Below are positions 1 through 5,519 of a stretch of 12,652 nucleotides of DNA, piece after piece. Source of the stretch: Chloroflexota bacterium (GTDB lineage Bacteria > Chloroflexota > Anaerolineae > Anaerolineales > Villigracilaceae). Within the stretch, counting starts at the first letter, position 1. Each line of letters begins with the position of its first letter. The translations under genes and the position numbers were made by a program. The notes below the pieces were generated by a model. The model was given only the letters and a program-made list of their open reading frames with translations, was not told the DNA's origin and ran no database searches. The stretch lies in contig JACPVD010000186.1 in NCBI GenBank assembly GCA_016191895.1, positions 1-12,652 of the forward strand, given 5' to 3'.

Positions 1-141
1 ATCTTCCAAAATTTCCTGGACAGCGCTTCCCTTTGCCAGCAGTTCCAGAATCATTTCCACAGAAATACGCAAGCCGCGAATGACGGGTTTGCCGCGCAAA
101 ACCTGGGAGTTAAAAGTAATGCGCTGCAACAAGTTTTCCAT
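1..141 (-). CDS. DUF433 family protein (antitoxin-like), 5' part only
   Basis: The first 47 residues are visible and the gene continues past the left edge. The stretch FNSQVLRGKPVIRGLRISVE (residues 10-29) followed by MILELLAKGSAVQEILED matches the DUF433 pattern (G-K-P-x-I-R-G-x-R-I-x-V, then 'LL..G.. .EILED'). DUF433 proteins are small winged-helix-like proteins often encoded next to a PIN-like (DUF5615/Mut7-C type) toxin and considered VapB-like antitoxins; that role is known of the family, not shown here. Two ATGs are in frame, at 150 and 141. GGAAGG at 151-156 abuts the first but sits 9 nt before the second, so 141 is preferred. A toxin partner would be expected just beyond the left edge. 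The gene lies about 100 bp downstream of wzm on the same strand. Confidence 0.8.
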   Translation of the reverse strand, partial: MENLLQRITFNSQVLRGKPVIRGLRISVEMILELLAKGSAVQEILED

Positions 142-192
142 GCTACTCATCCTTCCAAAATACTCATAAACGCGATTATAACGCACCCAAAT

Positions 193-244
193 GGGAGACG
201 GAGATCGGGGACGGATGACGGATCGGTCTCCCGTCCCTCATCCC
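193..244. repeat. GACGGA-rich direct/inverted repeat tract downstream of wzm
   Basis: This tract directly follows the wzm stop codon (minus strand). It contains overlapping GACGGA/GATCGG words and a 7-bp inverted repeat, GGGAGAC (193-199) with GTCTCCC (226-232), plus GGACGG/CCGTCC pairings. It can fold in several ways but has no T-run on either side, so it is not a textbook intrinsic terminator. It could be a dispersed repeat or an mRNA 3'-end structure. Confidence 0.35.
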
Positions 245-1135
245 CTACACCGTATCCATAAAGGTCTGCTCGACGCGGTTGAAGATGACCGCCCCGATAA
301 AAACAACGACCACCATGAACCCAAAACTATACAGCAGGTGACCGGTATCCACTGTCCCCGCGCCGAGGTAGGCGAAGCGGAAGGCCTCCACGATGGGCGT
401 CATCGGGTTGGCCAGGATGATCCATTGATATTGTTCCGGGATGGAAGAGACCGGGTAGATGACCGGGGTGGCGTACATCAGCAATTGCACGCCGAAGGTC
501 ACGAGGAAGCGCAAGTCGCGATACTTGGTGGTCAGCGAGGAGATGATGATGCCGAAGCCGAGCCCCAGTCCCGCCATCATGAGAATCAGCAGGGGAGAAA
601 GCGCGACCCACGGCCAGTTGACCTGGATGTCCGTGCCGCGCAGGAGGAAGTAAACCACAAAGGCCAGGAAGAGCAAAAACTGGATCAGAAACGTGATCAG
701 GTTCGAGATCAGGATCGAAACCGGCACGGCCATGCGCGGAAAGTACACCTTGCCGAACAGGTTGGCGTTTTGCACAAAGGTATTGGAAGTCTTGTTCAGG
801 CATTCGGCGAAGTAGGACCAGACCACCGTGCCGGACATGTAGAACAAAAATTGCGGCAGGCCGTCCGTGGGAAGCGAGGCGATATTCCCGAAGATGACCG
901 TAAACGTGATGGTCGTCAGCAACGGCTGGATCAAATACCACAGCGGCCCGAGGATGGTCTGCTTGTAGACCGCCACGAAGTCGCGCCGCACGAAGAGCAT
1001 CACCAGGTCCTTGTAACGCCACAACTCGCCGAGGCGCAGGTCGAAGAGACTGCGCTGGGGCTGGATGACCATATCCCAGTTTTCATCTTGCATGTTTTTT
1101 ATATCAACGGCCATGTGGATATTTTTTCCAAGCAT
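245..1135 (-). CDS. wzm: ABC-2 type transporter permease for polysaccharide export (Wzm/TagG-like)
   Basis: The 296-residue inner-membrane protein is the pore subunit of an O-antigen/teichoic-acid type exporter, which moves lipid-linked polysaccharide across the membrane driven by a separate ATPase (Wzt/TagH). The family signature is clear: LWRYKDLVMLFVRRDFVAVYKQT (about 38-60, split here across lines of the fold) followed by ILGPLWYLIQP, then KVYFPR (129-134) and ANPMTPIVEAFR (242-253). About six hydrophobic segments are visible (roughly 64-84, 95-112, 137-165, 178-200, 208-228, 268-287), normal for ABC2_membrane proteins, and the length is typical. An ATG at 1150 gives five more residues, but the best Shine-Dalgarno (GGAAGGGCGG, 1145-1136) lies directly before the ATG at 1135, so that start is preferred; conservation proper begins near residue 15. 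No ATPase gene is adjacent in the window. A hairpin overlaps the ribosome-binding site (see the 1137-1167 entry). Confidence 0.9.
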   Translation of the reverse strand: MLGKNIHMAVDIKNMQDENWDMVIQPQRSLFDLRLGELWRYKDLVMLFVRRDFVAVYKQTILGPLWYLIQPLLTTITFTVIFGNIASLPTDGLPQFLFYMSGTVVWSYFAECLNKTSNTFVQNANLFGKVYFPRMAVPVSILISNLITFLIQFLLFLAFVVYFLLRGTDIQVNWPWVALSPLLILMMAGLGLGFGIIISSLTTKYRDLRFLVTFGVQLLMYATPVIYPVSSIPEQYQWIILANPMTPIVEAFRFAYLGAGTVDTGHLLYSFGFMVVVVFIGAVIFNRVEQTFMDTV

Positions 1136-1136
1136 C

Positions 1137-1167
1137 CGCCCTTCCGACATGAACTCATGTCAGGGCG
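1137..1167 (-). promoter_or_regulatory. Hairpin masking the wzm ribosome-binding site
   Basis: Read on the minus strand, CGCCCT (1167-1162) and GACATGA (1161-1155) pair with TCATGTC (1152-1146) and AGGGCG (1142-1137). This gives 13 bp around a 2-nt loop, with GGA (1145-1143) as a bulge. The right arm is the Shine-Dalgarno region of the ATG at 1135, so folding would block ribosome loading. The complementarity is seen directly; the regulatory role is inferred. If translation began at 1150 instead, the start codon itself would lie within the stem. Confidence 0.45.
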
Positions 1168-1180
1168 TTATGTGTTTACA

Positions 1181-1222
1181 AACAGTGTCCCGTTAATGCA
1201 ATTGCATTAGCGGGACACTGTT
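1181..1222. repeat. 42-nt near-perfect palindrome upstream of wzm
   Basis: Left arm AACAGTGTCCCG + TTAATGCAA (1181-1201) is the reverse complement of the right arm TTGCATTAG + CGGGACACTGTT (1202-1222), with one mismatch in 21 pairs (T1193 against G1210, a wobble in RNA) and no loop. It ends 46 bp upstream of the preferred wzm ATG. A zero-spacer dyad of this length could be a transcription-factor operator, the abutted terminal inverted repeats of a lost or miniature transposable element (the outer ACAGTGTCCC resembles an IS end), or a termination hairpin. The sequence does not decide between these. Confidence 0.6.
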
Positions 1223-1470
1223 ATTGTCGCCATTCAAAAAGCCGCAGGCTTGAAAACTCTCATTATCGATTGAAAACAAAACGACAGTCATCAATAAAAT
1301 AAATCAAAACCTGACGGCGATTTGCAAAATCTTCCGGCGTTTTGCAATCCCGCTCGACGCCAAATATACCATATCGCGGTACGTACCGCAAACTTCAGTT
1401 TGCGCCGGGCGCAGGCAAGATAAATCTTGCCGTACCGGGCAGAATCTTCGCGATTGGCGCTGTGTTATTT
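1223..1470. other. Gene-free spacer with palindromes between the L,D-transpeptidase and wzm
   Basis: No credible coding frame is seen in these 248 bases. The first half is AT-rich (long A-runs around 1265-1310); the second half carries the palindrome cluster 1376-1431, annotated separately. The spacer separates two co-directional minus-strand genes, so a wzm promoter and a terminator for the L,D-transpeptidase would be expected in it, but no convincing -35/-10 pair or T-tailed hairpin could be assigned. Confidence 0.5.
1376..1431. repeat. Cluster of three short perfect palindromes (REP-like)
   Basis: Three snap-back units lie side by side: GCGGTACGTACCGC (1376-1389, no loop), GCAAACT-TC-AGTTTGC (1388-1403, sharing GC with the first), and GGCAAGAT-AA-ATCTTGCC (1414-1431). 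The words CGTACCG at 1382-1388 and again at 1431-1437 flank the last two units. The form (7-8 bp arms, 2-nt loop) recurs elsewhere in this window with different sequence. Dispersed intergenic palindromic elements are the likeliest class; the 1414-1431 unit lies only 40 bp past the L,D-transpeptidase stop and could also act at its mRNA 3' end. Confidence 0.55.
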
Positions 1471-2604
1471 TTAATATGCCCCGCCGGTATAGAGCGCCGG
1501 GTCGGTGGGAGTTTTGCCGGTGCGGTCATGGATGTAGACCCAATCGCCTTCGACAGCCCAATTGAACAGCCAGTGCGAATCGCCGACGGATAGATTGATG
1601 CATCCGTGTGATTGGGGGTAACCGAAGCGTGTGCGCCAGTAGGCTCCGTGTAATGCGCGCGCGCCGTCGAAGTACATCGTCCAGGGGACGTTATCGAGAT
1701 AATAGAAATCGGTCATGTCGTTGTTGCGCATGGTCTCGGTCTCTTTTTTCTGGAAGATCTGGAAGAGGCCGGGTCGCGTCCAGAAGGGTTCAAGTCCGCT
1801 GGCGATGACGGTGGCAAAGATAAGGCGGTTGTTTTCGTACACGGCGAGGGTTTGTTCGGCGAGATCGACATCGATCCAACGGTTGACGGCGGCTCCTTGT
1901 GGGGGAGTGGTGTTGATGACAACACGCGCCACCTTGCGTCCCTCCACCCATTCGTTTGCGCCGATCATGTACCATTCCTCGTTATCTGCAACTTGCACAT
2001 CATAGATGGACACAGTTTGAAAAGGTTGAATCTGCCGGCCGGTTGCGCCGGCGTTATAGCCCGGTGCGTTCACAACAGGAATCAACTCGAATGCCCAGCC
2101 GAAGGATGTGCGCGGCGTGGATGAAAAGACCAGTCCTTGAAACGCGGAGATTTCTCCCACCCGCGCTCCTTTGCCGGGAATCCAACCGCCGTTTTGCATG
2201 AGATAATACACGCCGCCTTGATCCACGCGGTCGATGTAGGAGACGTAGACAAAGCCCGGCGGGAATTGCTGCGAGCCGGGTCCTTTTTCACCGGGCGCGC
2301 CATAGACGGGAACGGTATCGTCGTCGAGGTGGAAATATTTATAGGGTAGCAGAGTCAGGCCCGGGTCCGGTTTGGATGCGGGAAGAGGTCGCGGGGGATA
2401 GGTAATTCCGATTCGGGCCAGTTCGGTCAAACGGACGGATGGGCCGATGGGCAGGCAGTCGCCGGGCTCTGAAAGATACACACCGGGTTCGCAAACGATC
2501 GCTCCGCTTGCCGGTTCGGCTGGAAATGTTCCCTGCGCATGCGCAGCGTGGGGCGTCAGTGAAAAAATATAGAGAATGAAAAGGAGCGGTGCGATTCGAT
2601 TCAT
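1471..2604 (-). CDS. Secreted L,D-transpeptidase (YkuD domain) with two SH3-like modules
   Basis: The 377-residue exported enzyme is predicted to form 3-3 peptidoglycan cross-links or anchor proteins to the wall. Residues 1-23 form a signal peptide (hydrophobic core LLFILYIFSL, cleavage after AHA). Residues about 86-150 and 168-228 look like two SH3-like barrels, each ending in a similar tail (WIPGKGARV and WVEGRKVARV). The YkuD domain spans about 241-360 and holds the catalytic signature: His319 in ALHGAYW, then SHGCINLS with nucleophile Cys335. All expected active-site residues are present. The C-terminal tail after 360 is short and polar. No lipobox is seen, so the protein is probably free or wall-bound outside the membrane. 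The start is supported by the signal peptide and by an extended -10 element immediately upstream; no Shine-Dalgarno is visible. It is divergent from the Roadblock gene across 156 bp. Confidence 0.92.
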   Translation of the reverse strand: MNRIAPLLFILYIFSLTPHAAHAQGTFPAEPASGAIVCEPGVYLSEPGDCLPIGPSVRLTELARIGITYPPRPLPASKPDPGLTLLPYKYFHLDDDTVPVYGAPGEKGPGSQQFPPGFVYVSYIDRVDQGGVYYLMQNGGWIPGKGARVGEISAFQGLVFSSTPRTSFGWAFELIPVVNAPGYNAGATGRQIQPFQTVSIYDVQVADNEEWYMIGANEWVEGRKVARVVINTTPPQGAAVNRWIDVDLAEQTLAVYENNRLIFATVIASGLEPFWTRPGLFQIFQKKETETMRNNDMTDFYYLDNVPWTMYFDGARALHGAYWRTRFGYPQSHGCINLSVGDSHWLFNWAVEGDWVYIHDRTGKTPTDPALYTGGAY

Positions 2605-2612
2605 GGCGGCGA

Positions 2613-2621
2613 ATTATAGCA
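2613..2621 (-). promoter_or_regulatory. Extended -10 promoter of the L,D-transpeptidase gene (leaderless)
   Basis: On the minus strand TGCTATAAT (2621-2613) is a perfect extended -10 (TGn plus consensus TATAAT), with no recognisable -35 at 16-19 nt. Eight bases separate the hexamer from the ATG at 2604, so transcription starting at the usual 6-8 nt downstream would begin on or within about two bases of the start codon. This fits the absence of a Shine-Dalgarno and implies a leaderless mRNA. Confidence 0.6.
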
Positions 2622-2660
2622 TGCGGAAGTTTGCTGTTTTGAAAGCCGGAATATCCGAAC

Positions 2661-2689
2661 TTGACACAATGAAAGCCCTGTTCTAAAAT
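2661..2689 (+). promoter_or_regulatory. Sigma-70-type promoter for the Roadblock/V4R genes
   Basis: TTGACA (2661-2666, consensus -35), a 17-nt spacer, then TAAAAT (2684-2689, five of six to consensus). Initiation would fall near 2696, leaving a leader of about 65 nt before the TTG start at 2761. It drives transcription away from the divergent L,D-transpeptidase promoter some 40 bp to the left. Confidence 0.7.
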
Positions 2690-2749
2690 TGCAATATCCT
2701 TGTAATTCCAAAGAAATCCCTGTTCCAACGGAAATGTTTGCATCCCAAT

Positions 2750-2755
2750 AGGAGG
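2750..2755 (+). promoter_or_regulatory. Ribosome-binding site that fixes a TTG start
   Basis: AGGAGG, a full-consensus Shine-Dalgarno, sits 5 nt before TTG at 2761. The first in-frame ATG (2785) has no such site and would cut into the N-terminal helix, so the TTG start is preferred. Confidence 0.75.
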
Positions 2756-2760
2756 GCTGG

Positions 2761-3132
2761 TTGTCCAAGAATCGTTCGCAACAAATGGTGGATCGCCTTC
2801 GCGAGTTACAGGCGTCCTCTCCCGATATCGAAGCATCCGCAGTGGTCAGCGTTGATGGTTTGAGTATTGCATCCGCGCTTCCGCAGGGAGTGGAAGAGGA
2901 TCGCGTCTCGGCCATGTCGGCGGCAATGCTTTCGCTGGGGGAGCGCATTGCAAGCGAATTGGGGCGCGGCTCTCTCGAGCAGGTGTACATCAAAGGCGTG
3001 AAAGGGTATGTGGTTTTGATGTCGGTCGGTAACGACGCTGTGCTTACCGCGCTGGCACGCGAACAGGCCAAACTTGGCCTGATCTTCCTCGATATGCGTC
3101 GCGCCACCGAAGATCTGGCGAAGTTAATCTAG
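2761..3132 (+). CDS. Roadblock/LC7 domain protein
   Basis: A 123-residue single-domain cytoplasmic protein of the Roadblock/LC7 superfamily. Features are the N-terminal helix (about 5-18), the strand-turn-strand 'ASAVVSVDGLSIASALP' (about 25-41), the central helix 'EEDRVSAMSAAMLSLGERIASELG' in two parts (45-68), and the strands 'QVYIKGVKGYVVLMSVGNDAVLTALA' followed by the C-terminal helix. Such proteins (MglB being the best known bacterial case) dimerise and typically regulate small Ras-like GTPases or act as scaffolds; no GTPase gene is adjacent here. Start is TTG with a perfect Shine-Dalgarno. The V4R gene starts 10 nt after the stop, so the two are almost certainly co-transcribed and probably interact. 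Confidence 0.9.
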   Translation: MSKNRSQQMVDRLRELQASSPDIEASAVVSVDGLSIASALPQGVEEDRVSAMSAAMLSLGERIASELGRGSLEQVYIKGVKGYVVLMSVGNDAVLTALAREQAKLGLIFLDMRRATEDLAKLI

Positions 3133-3142
3133 CGGAGTTATT

Positions 3143-3778
3143 ATGGCCCCACTTCAAAAAGCTGGTTTGTTTTACCCCAATAAATTCGGCCTGATCACCC
3201 TCAAGTCTTTGGAAGAGGTCATGGGCAAGAATGGTTTGAACGCCATTCTAAACCTGGGTGGATTGAATCACTACATCGAAAATTACCCTCCCGATAATCT
3301 CGATAAAGGCTTCGACTTTGCGGAGCTTTCCGCCATCGGTTCGGCTCTCGAGGAAATGTACGGACCTCGCGGCGGGCGCGGCCTTGCCTTGCGGGCGGGA
3401 CGCGCGACGTTTTCCGATGCCCTGCGGAATTTTGGCGCCTTGGCCGGCGCGGCGGATCTGGCCTTTGTCGTCCTTCCGCTTCAATCCAAGCTGAGAATTG
3501 GCCTGCCGGCCTTTGCCAAGATCTTCACCCAACTAAGCGACCAGCAAACCACCGTCGAAGAAAAGGATACGGAATGGATCTGGACGATCCACAAGTGCCC
3601 ATGCTGTTGGGGACGCACCGGCGCCGACAAGCCCGTGTGCTTCATCTCCACCGGTTTGTTGCAGGAAAGCCTGAAATGGGTTTCCGGCGGCAATGAGTTC
3701 CGCGTGAACGAATCCAAGTGCGTTGCCATTGGCGACAGCGTTTGTGAATTCATCGTGCAAAAAGAACCGATTTCTTAA
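3143..3778 (+). CDS. V4R-domain (4-vinyl reductase-like) sensor protein
   Basis: A 211-residue protein. The C-terminal half (about 130-205) matches the V4R domain: a Trp-rich strand (EWIWTIHKCP), the CPCC cluster (Cys152, Cys154, Cys155), Cys166 in KPVCF, 'TGLLQESLKWVSGG', then the terminal 'NESKCVAIGDSVCEFIV' with Cys193 and Cys201. V4R domains occur in BchJ-like proteins, XylR/DmpR-type regulators and methanogen proteins, where they bind small hydrophobic ligands or, through the cysteines, metal. The N-terminal half (about 1-125) is helical with no motif I can name and may correspond to the heme-NO-binding-like extension seen in larger V4R proteins. No DNA-binding or membrane segment is seen. 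GGAG (3134-3137) sits 5 nt before the ATG. Its partner is the Roadblock protein; it may feed a ligand or redox signal to the downstream response regulator. Confidence 0.85.
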   Translation: MAPLQKAGLFYPNKFGLITLKSLEEVMGKNGLNAILNLGGLNHYIENYPPDNLDKGFDFAELSAIGSALEEMYGPRGGRGLALRAGRATFSDALRNFGALAGAADLAFVVLPLQSKLRIGLPAFAKIFTQLSDQQTTVEEKDTEWIWTIHKCPCCWGRTGADKPVCFISTGLLQESLKWVSGGNEFRVNESKCVAIGDSVCEFIVQKEPIS

Positions 3779-3811
3779 AAGCCATTCAACATCTCCCTAT
3801 CATACATTTGC

Positions 3812-3878
3812 ACCGCGAAGCCCGCAAAGAACACAAAGAAATCTTTTTTTACTTCGCGACCTTGGCGTACTTGGCGGT
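3812..3878. repeat. Imperfect inverted repeat with 9-bp internal periodicity
   Basis: Left arm is three 9-mers of the form nnCGCnAAG: ACCGCGAAG, CCCGCAAAG, AACACAAAG (3812-3838). The right arm is three complementary 9-mers: CTTCGCGAC, CTTGGCGTA, CTTGGCGGT (3852-3878). An AT-rich loop with seven Ts (3844-3850) lies between. Flanking ATTT (3806-3809) and AAAT (3879-3882) extend the symmetry. I recognise the 'ACCGCGAAG...CTTCGCGGT' style as a dispersed non-coding element common in many environmental bacterial genomes (from memory, not checked). It lies between the V4R gene and the response regulator and may form a long hairpin in RNA. Confidence 0.65.
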
Positions 3879-3918
3879 AAATGATCTCTCACCATCATAG
3901 TCAAAACGAAGGCCCGGC

Positions 3919-4773
3919 ATGACGGACATAAAGTCGAAAATACTCATCGTTGAAGACGACCTTGACGTGGCTGAAATGCTGAACGCCTATTTCCGCGTTC
4001 AGGGCTACGACGTGTTCACCGTCAACTGGGGGGAGGATGGCGTGCGGCAATGCCAGACGATTCATCCCGACCTGGTCATTCTGGATATCCGCCTGCCCGA
4101 CATCGACGGCTACGAAGTGGCGCGCCGCTTGCGAAGCGACCGCCGCACCGCCGAAGTGCCGATCATCTTCCTCACCGAAAAACGCGACCGCCAGGATCGT
4201 TTGCAGGGCCTCGAACTCGGCGCGGACGATTACATCACCAAGCCGTTCGATGTGCAGGAACTGCGCCTGCGTGTGCGCAACTCGCTGAAACGAGTCAGCC
4301 AGGGATCGCTGACCAACCCGGTCACCGGCCTGCCCGAAGGCGCGTTGGTGGATGAAAAACTTTCCGAAATCATCGGTAAGGACGGTATCGCTGCGTTGTT
4401 CGTCGCAATCGAAAACATGGATCACTTCCGCGAATCCTACGGCTTTGTCGCATCGGACGATGTGCTTCGCGCGATCAGCCTGATGGTGGTAAACACCATG
4501 CGCGAGATCAGCCGCCCGGAAGACTTTCTCGGCCATGTGAGCGGCACCGATTTCATTCTTATTGTTCCGCCTTCGAACCTGTCGATATTGAGCGAAAAAC
4601 TTCGCGCCCGACTCGACCAGTCGATGGAATACTTCTACCCGATCAAAGATCGCGAACAAATGACGAGCAACCGTCACCGGCTTGGCGCGAAACTGGCGGA
4701 GATCACGTTCAATAAAGGCCAGTATTCCGATATCAACCAGCTCAAATCGGAATTCATTCGGCTGAAAAAGTAG
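3919..4773 (+). CDS. Response regulator: REC receiver plus degenerate GGDEF domain
   Basis: A 284-residue cytoplasmic protein. The receiver domain (about 6-122) has every canonical residue: acidic pair Asp13/Asp14, phospho-acceptor Asp56 in DLVILDIRLPD, Thr86, and Lys108 in DYITKPFD. The second domain opens with NPVTGLPEG (133-141), the usual 'DPLTGLPNR' entry of GGDEF domains, and keeps the fold spacing, but the active-site loop reads HVSGTDF (207-213) where R-x-GG[DE]EF is needed. A diguanylate cyclase activity is therefore unlikely; it may serve as a phosphorylation-controlled protein- or nucleotide-binding module. The C-terminus ends in Leu-Lys-Lys with no output helix-turn-helix. GAAGG (3908-3912) lies 6 nt before the ATG. 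No histidine kinase is present in the window. The glycosyltransferase start follows by 5 nt, which points to co-transcription. Confidence 0.93.
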   Translation: MTDIKSKILIVEDDLDVAEMLNAYFRVQGYDVFTVNWGEDGVRQCQTIHPDLVILDIRLPDIDGYEVARRLRSDRRTAEVPIIFLTEKRDRQDRLQGLELGADDYITKPFDVQELRLRVRNSLKRVSQGSLTNPVTGLPEGALVDEKLSEIIGKDGIAALFVAIENMDHFRESYGFVASDDVLRAISLMVVNTMREISRPEDFLGHVSGTDFILIVPPSNLSILSEKLRARLDQSMEYFYPIKDREQMTSNRHRLGAKLAEITFNKGQYSDINQLKSEFIRLKK

Positions 4774-4778
4774 GGTAT

Positions 4779-5519
4779 TTGCGGATCACGATCGTCACCC
4801 CCACCTATAACGAAGCGGAGAACCTGCCCAAACTGGTCTCCGCTTTATTTTCGCTCCCGCTCGATATTCACCTGCTCGTAGTGGACGATAACAGTCCCGA
4901 CGGCACCGGGGTAATTGCGGACGAACTGGCTGCCGCAAATCCCGGCCGCATCGAGGTGTTGCACCGCCCCGGCAAAATGGGATTGCGCTCCGCGTACCTG
5001 AACGGCTTTCAAAAAGTATTGGAACGCGGCGCAGACGCCGTTGTGCAAATGGACGCCGACTTTTCGCACGATCCGTCTGCGCTGGTGGAGATGGCGAAAC
5101 TGCTCGAGACGCATGACGTTGTGCTGGGTTCCCGGTATGTGAAAGGCGGCTCGGTGGATGAACGCTGGCCTTTCTGGCGCAAGGGGCTTTCGGCTTTCGG
5201 CAATTTTTACGCGCGGACACTCCTCGGCCTGCCGCTTCGCGACGTCACCACCGGGTATCGAATGTGGCGGCGCGAAACTTTGGGACAAATCCCCTTCGAG
5301 CGTATTCAATCCAGCGGATATGTTTTCCTTGTCGAGATGGCTTATCTCGCGCACTGCCTTGAATTCAAGATCGGCGAATCGCCCATTTACTTTGCCGACC
5401 GCCGCTGGGGCAAATCGAAGATGTCTTTCAAAATACAAATCGAAGCGGCCTTTCGCATCTGGCAGGTGTTATGGCATTACCGCGATCTAAGAAAGACGGG
5501 CCGCGCCGCAAGGCTATAG
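4779..5519 (+). CDS. GT2 glycosyltransferase, polyprenol-phosphate mannose synthase-like (DPM1 type)
   Basis: A 246-residue family 2 glycosyltransferase predicted to transfer mannose (or another hexose) from a nucleotide sugar to a polyprenyl phosphate at the inner face of the membrane. The nucleotide-binding start reads IVTPTYNEAENLPKL (5-19), followed by VVDDNSPDGTG (34-44). The metal-binding DxD is in QMDADFSHDP (Asp92-Ala93-Asp94), then GSRYVKGG (117-124), TTGYRMW (157-163) and the DPM-type acceptor motif ADRRWGKSKM (206-215). There is no C-terminal transmembrane or GtrA-like domain, so it is the short soluble or peripheral form. The start is TTG at 4779 with only weak Shine-Dalgarno (AGGG overlapping the upstream stop); no ATG is available before the conserved strand. 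It follows the response regulator by 5 nt, suggesting translational coupling. Confidence 0.92.
   Translation: MRITIVTPTYNEAENLPKLVSALFSLPLDIHLLVVDDNSPDGTGVIADELAAANPGRIEVLHRPGKMGLRSAYLNGFQKVLERGADAVVQMDADFSHDPSALVEMAKLLETHDVVLGSRYVKGGSVDERWPFWRKGLSAFGNFYARTLLGLPLRDVTTGYRMWRRETLGQIPFERIQSSGYVFLVEMAYLAHCLEFKIGESPIYFADRRWGKSKMSFKIQIEAAFRIWQVLWHYRDLRKTGRAARL

Noticed and set aside
191..1210. Long plus-strand open frame of 339 codons opposite wzm
   Set aside because: It is antisense to a clear membrane-transporter gene, its product is Arg/His/Asp-rich without any domain, and it has no ribosome-binding site; it reflects codon bias of wzm.
3901..4677. 258-codon minus-strand open frame opposite the response regulator
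   Set aside because: The plus-strand frame has a complete receiver domain with all key residues; the antisense frame shows no family pattern.
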